Shown here: one piece after another, positions 62,388-64,000 of the stretch
How positions within the stretch are numbered: the first letter of the stretch is position 1
How the letters are laid out: each line of letters starts with the position of its first letter
Origin: Shewanella litorisediminis
GTDB lineage: Bacteria; Pseudomonadota; Gammaproteobacteria; Enterobacterales; Shewanellaceae
Assembly (NCBI RefSeq): GCF_016834455.1
Contig: NZ_CP069213.1
Span: 2,542,501 to 2,606,500 of the forward strand
Reading direction: 5' to 3'
Length of the DNA: 64,000 nt
Translations under genes and position numbers: made by a program
Notes under the pieces: model-generated
The model's database searches: none
What the model saw: the letters and a program-made list of their open reading frames with translations, nothing else
What the model was told of the DNA's origin: nothing

Positions 62388-62845
62388 ACTTCATTTCCTT
62401 TTGATAATAAAACGCCATACTGCCAAAATTTAATTAACGGCAATGATACACCTATCGGTACGGCATATTATTTTATTGTTATAACCTTGAATTTATTCGA
62501 GGCGAAACATATGTAACACATGCAACAATTGATACAAAAAGGAAATAGTAGAAATATTTTCAATTAAATTTTAACAGTATTTAATTCGATATAGGGCAAT
62601 GAGAAAATAGCAAGAAAAATCAAACACAAAGCATTGATTTGAAACTAATAAACAAAAATAGAGCAATTAACAGCCTTAAGGGGATAGCATGCCATTTAAA
62701 CAGTTGGTTACAAACTTGGTGTGTATAAAAAATAATTAAGTGTGGCTTTTAATAAATTTTGCAAAAATACAGGACAGCGTTTTATATTTTATAGCCGTAC
62801 GAACGTACGGCTATAAGTATAGATTTGACTGCTATAAAAAGTCGC
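62388..62845. other. AT-rich intergenic region with a long palindrome
   Basis: 458 bp, markedly AT-rich compared with the rest of the window, with no gene I can support. The part next to 62388 presumably holds the kexin-like protease promoter. The far end has the 62789-62816 palindrome. Confidence 0.6.
62789..62816 (-). terminator. Perfect palindrome downstream of maiA
   Basis: TTATAGCCGTACG-AA-CGTACGGCTATAA, 13-bp arms and a 2-base centre, 29 bp past the maiA stop. No T-run follows on the minus strand, so a terminator role is only likely, not clear; it could also be a binding site. Confidence 0.5.
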
Positions 62846-63487
62846 TTATTGCGCGTCGGGTTGATTTTCCGGCAGTGCGTCTATAAACGCCTGAGTGGCA
62901 TTACAGTGGGCCTCGATTCGAAGGATATTTGGATAATTATCCAGCGGTACATTAAACCGGCGGGCATTGTATACCTGAGGAATAAGACAGGCGTCGGCGA
63001 GCGTCGGGGTATCACCAAAGCAATACTCACCACTGTGGCGGGCAAGCAGCTTTTCAAATGCCGTAAAGCCTTCATGGATCCAATGGTGATACCAGGCGTT
63101 TTTCACCTCATCGCTGAGTCCCATATCACCACTGAGGTACTGCAGCACTCGAAGATTATTCAGCGGGTGGATTTCACAGGCAATCGCAAGACACATGGCT
63201 CTGACCGTCGCCCTGTCGGCGGCAGACGCAGGCAGCAGAGGCAGCCCCATGCCTGTATCTTCAAAGTACTCCATGATGGCCAGTGACTGGGTCAACACTG
63301 AGCCATCATCCAGCACCAATGATGGCACCAGATGTTGTGGGTTAAGCGCCACATAATCGTCGCAGTGTTGCTCGCCGCCATTTTTCACCAGATGCACCGA
63401 CAGTTGCTCCGCATCCAGTCCCTTCAGATTCAGTGCAATACGCACCCGATATGCAGCGCTTGAGCGCCAGTATCCATAAAGTTTCAT
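62846..63487 (-). CDS. maiA: Maleylacetoacetate isomerase (zeta-class GST)
   Basis: A 213-residue glutathione S-transferase of the zeta class. ATG 63487 follows AGGAGAA. The SSAAYRVRIALNLKG motif at residues about 9-23 holds the catalytic Ser-Ser-x-x-Arg site; VPSLVLDDGSVLTQSLAI binds glutathione. It isomerises maleylacetoacetate to fumarylacetoacetate in tyrosine breakdown. The next enzyme's gene lies just upstream on the same strand. Confidence 0.95.
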   Translation of the reverse strand: MKLYGYWRSSAAYRVRIALNLKGLDAEQLSVHLVKNGGEQHCDDYVALNPQHLVPSLVLDDGSVLTQSLAIMEYFEDTGMGLPLLPASAADRATVRAMCLAIACEIHPLNNLRVLQYLSGDMGLSDEVKNAWYHHWIHEGFTAFEKLLARHSGEYCFGDTPTLADACLIPQVYNARRFNVPLDNYPNILRIEAHCNATQAFIDALPENQPDAQ

Positions 63488-63539
63488 GCTGTTCTCCTCT
63501 GCCTTGCCGGTAGCCGACATTCCGCAGGCCACAATACAC

Positions 63540-63565
63540 AAAACGGGGCCGAGGCCCCGTTTTTC
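63540..63565 (-). terminator. Hairpin between the fumarylacetoacetase and maiA genes
   Basis: On the minus strand AAAACGGGGCC / GGCCCCGTTTT, 2-base loop, 14 bp past the hydrolase stop. Probably partial, since maiA follows on the same strand. Confidence 0.75.
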
Positions 63566-63578
63566 ATCACTCAAGGCA

Positions 63579-64000
63579 TCACGCCTTGTATTCAACTACC
63601 TGCTGATCGATGGCACCGAAAATGCTGTTGCCGTCATCGTCGAGCATTTCGATGCGTACCCGATCGCCAAAGCGCAAAAAGGGGGTACTGGCTTTGCCAT
63701 CGGCAATCACTTCCAGCATACGCTTTTCAGCGAGACAGCTTGAGCCAGCGCTGCGATCGTAGTTGGAAATGGTACCAGAACCAATGATGGCACCGGCGCC
63801 CAGCGGACGGGTCTTGGTTACGTGGGCCACCAGCTGGCTGAAGTTGAAGGTCATGTCCACACCGGCATTGGGCTTGCCAAAGAGCTCACCGTTCAGATGA
63901 GTGATAAGTGGCAGATGTACCTTGGTGTCCTGCCACTTGTCACCCAGCTCATCCGGGGTCACGGCCACAGGCGAGAAGCTGCTTGAAGGCTTGGACTGGA
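63579..64000 (-). CDS. Fumarylacetoacetate hydrolase family protein (N-terminal part outside the window)
   Basis: The frame is open to the window edge, so the gene starts beyond 64000; the GTG at 63968 is internal. The visible 140 codons are the C-terminal catalytic part of the FAH fold: SPVAVTPDELGDKW, FNFSQLVAHVTKTRPLGAG, IIGSGTISNYDRSAGSSC and the closing FGDRVRIEMLDDDGNSIFG. It splits fumarylacetoacetate to fumarate and acetoacetate. Its neighbour maiA makes the substrate. Confidence 0.92.
   Translation of the reverse strand, partial: QSKPSSSFSPVAVTPDELGDKWQDTKVHLPLITHLNGELFGKPNAGVDMTFNFSQLVAHVTKTRPLGAGAIIGSGTISNYDRSAGSSCLAEKRMLEVIADGKASTPFLRFGDRVRIEMLDDDGNSIFGAIDQQVVEYKA

Overview
The window reads as a chromosomal segment of a gamma-proteobacterium of the Alteromonadales, most likely Shewanella. 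The support is the gene content: fadIJ and fadL with FadR-type operators, a MoxR/DUF58/Bat operon, an ECF sigma factor followed by a DUF3379 protein, a Tgt-YajC-SecD-SecF block, CheV, an Ada-AlkA fusion, and a dctPQM-dctBD TRAP system. The genus is an inference from recognised protein families; no rRNA or other taxonomic marker is present. Nearly all of the window is ordinary, dense coding sequence. I see no insertion sequence, prophage, integrase or CRISPR array.

Layout. 1-1900: the end of an EAL phosphodiesterase, then a small accessory locus. It has a sigma54-type promoter, a secreted-looking peptide built from ten 9-residue GSPHIRY repeats, a 38-residue peptide ending in KGWWN, a terminator, and a convergent two-helix membrane protein. 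1900-5430: fadI-fadJ (minus) under a FadR box. 5560-12700: MoxR, DUF58, DUF4381, BatA, BatB/C and BatD in one overlapping operon. 12867-14127: ECF sigma factor plus DUF3379 protein. 14435-18868: putP, fadL (FadR box), a VOC protein and a SIMPL protein. 19004-23897: an RND adaptor and pump followed by a DUF2892 membrane protein and a periplasmic rhodanese. 24432-26843: a large secreted subtilisin.

26965-29196 (minus): rhodanese, a siroheme synthase with a vestigial methyltransferase tail, yaeQ, and a DUF2007 protein. 29397-34903 (minus): queA, tgt, yajC, secD, secF, covering queuosine tRNA modification and protein export. 35321-37164: acpH, a thioredoxin-like protein and an RluA-type pseudouridine synthase. 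37186-45047 (mostly minus): hypothetical and CIA30 proteins, sstT, cheV, a phospholipase D lipoprotein, a dual-specificity phosphatase, ogt and ada-alkA. 45250-47088: an ABC exporter.

47468-48970 is a minus-strand tRNA operon directly downstream of gltX. It has five tRNA-Ala(GGC), six tRNA-Glu(UUC) and two aberrant Glu-like copies with an enlarged anticodon arm, in tandem duplicated units, with a near-consensus sigma70 promoter. 51028-57547 is a C4-dicarboxylate TRAP transporter with its two-component system and a sigma54 promoter. 57522-59755 is a divergent MFS/LysR pair. 59798-62387 is a kexin-like protease lipoprotein with a small secreted partner resembling the Aeromonas ASP-ORF2 chaperone pair. 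62846-64000 is maiA and a partial fumarylacetoacetate hydrolase, the end of tyrosine catabolism.

The most novel-looking item is the SPHIRY repeat-peptide locus at 858-1486. The aberrant tRNA-Glu copies, the protease/partner pair and the decayed SUMT tail of the siroheme synthase follow.
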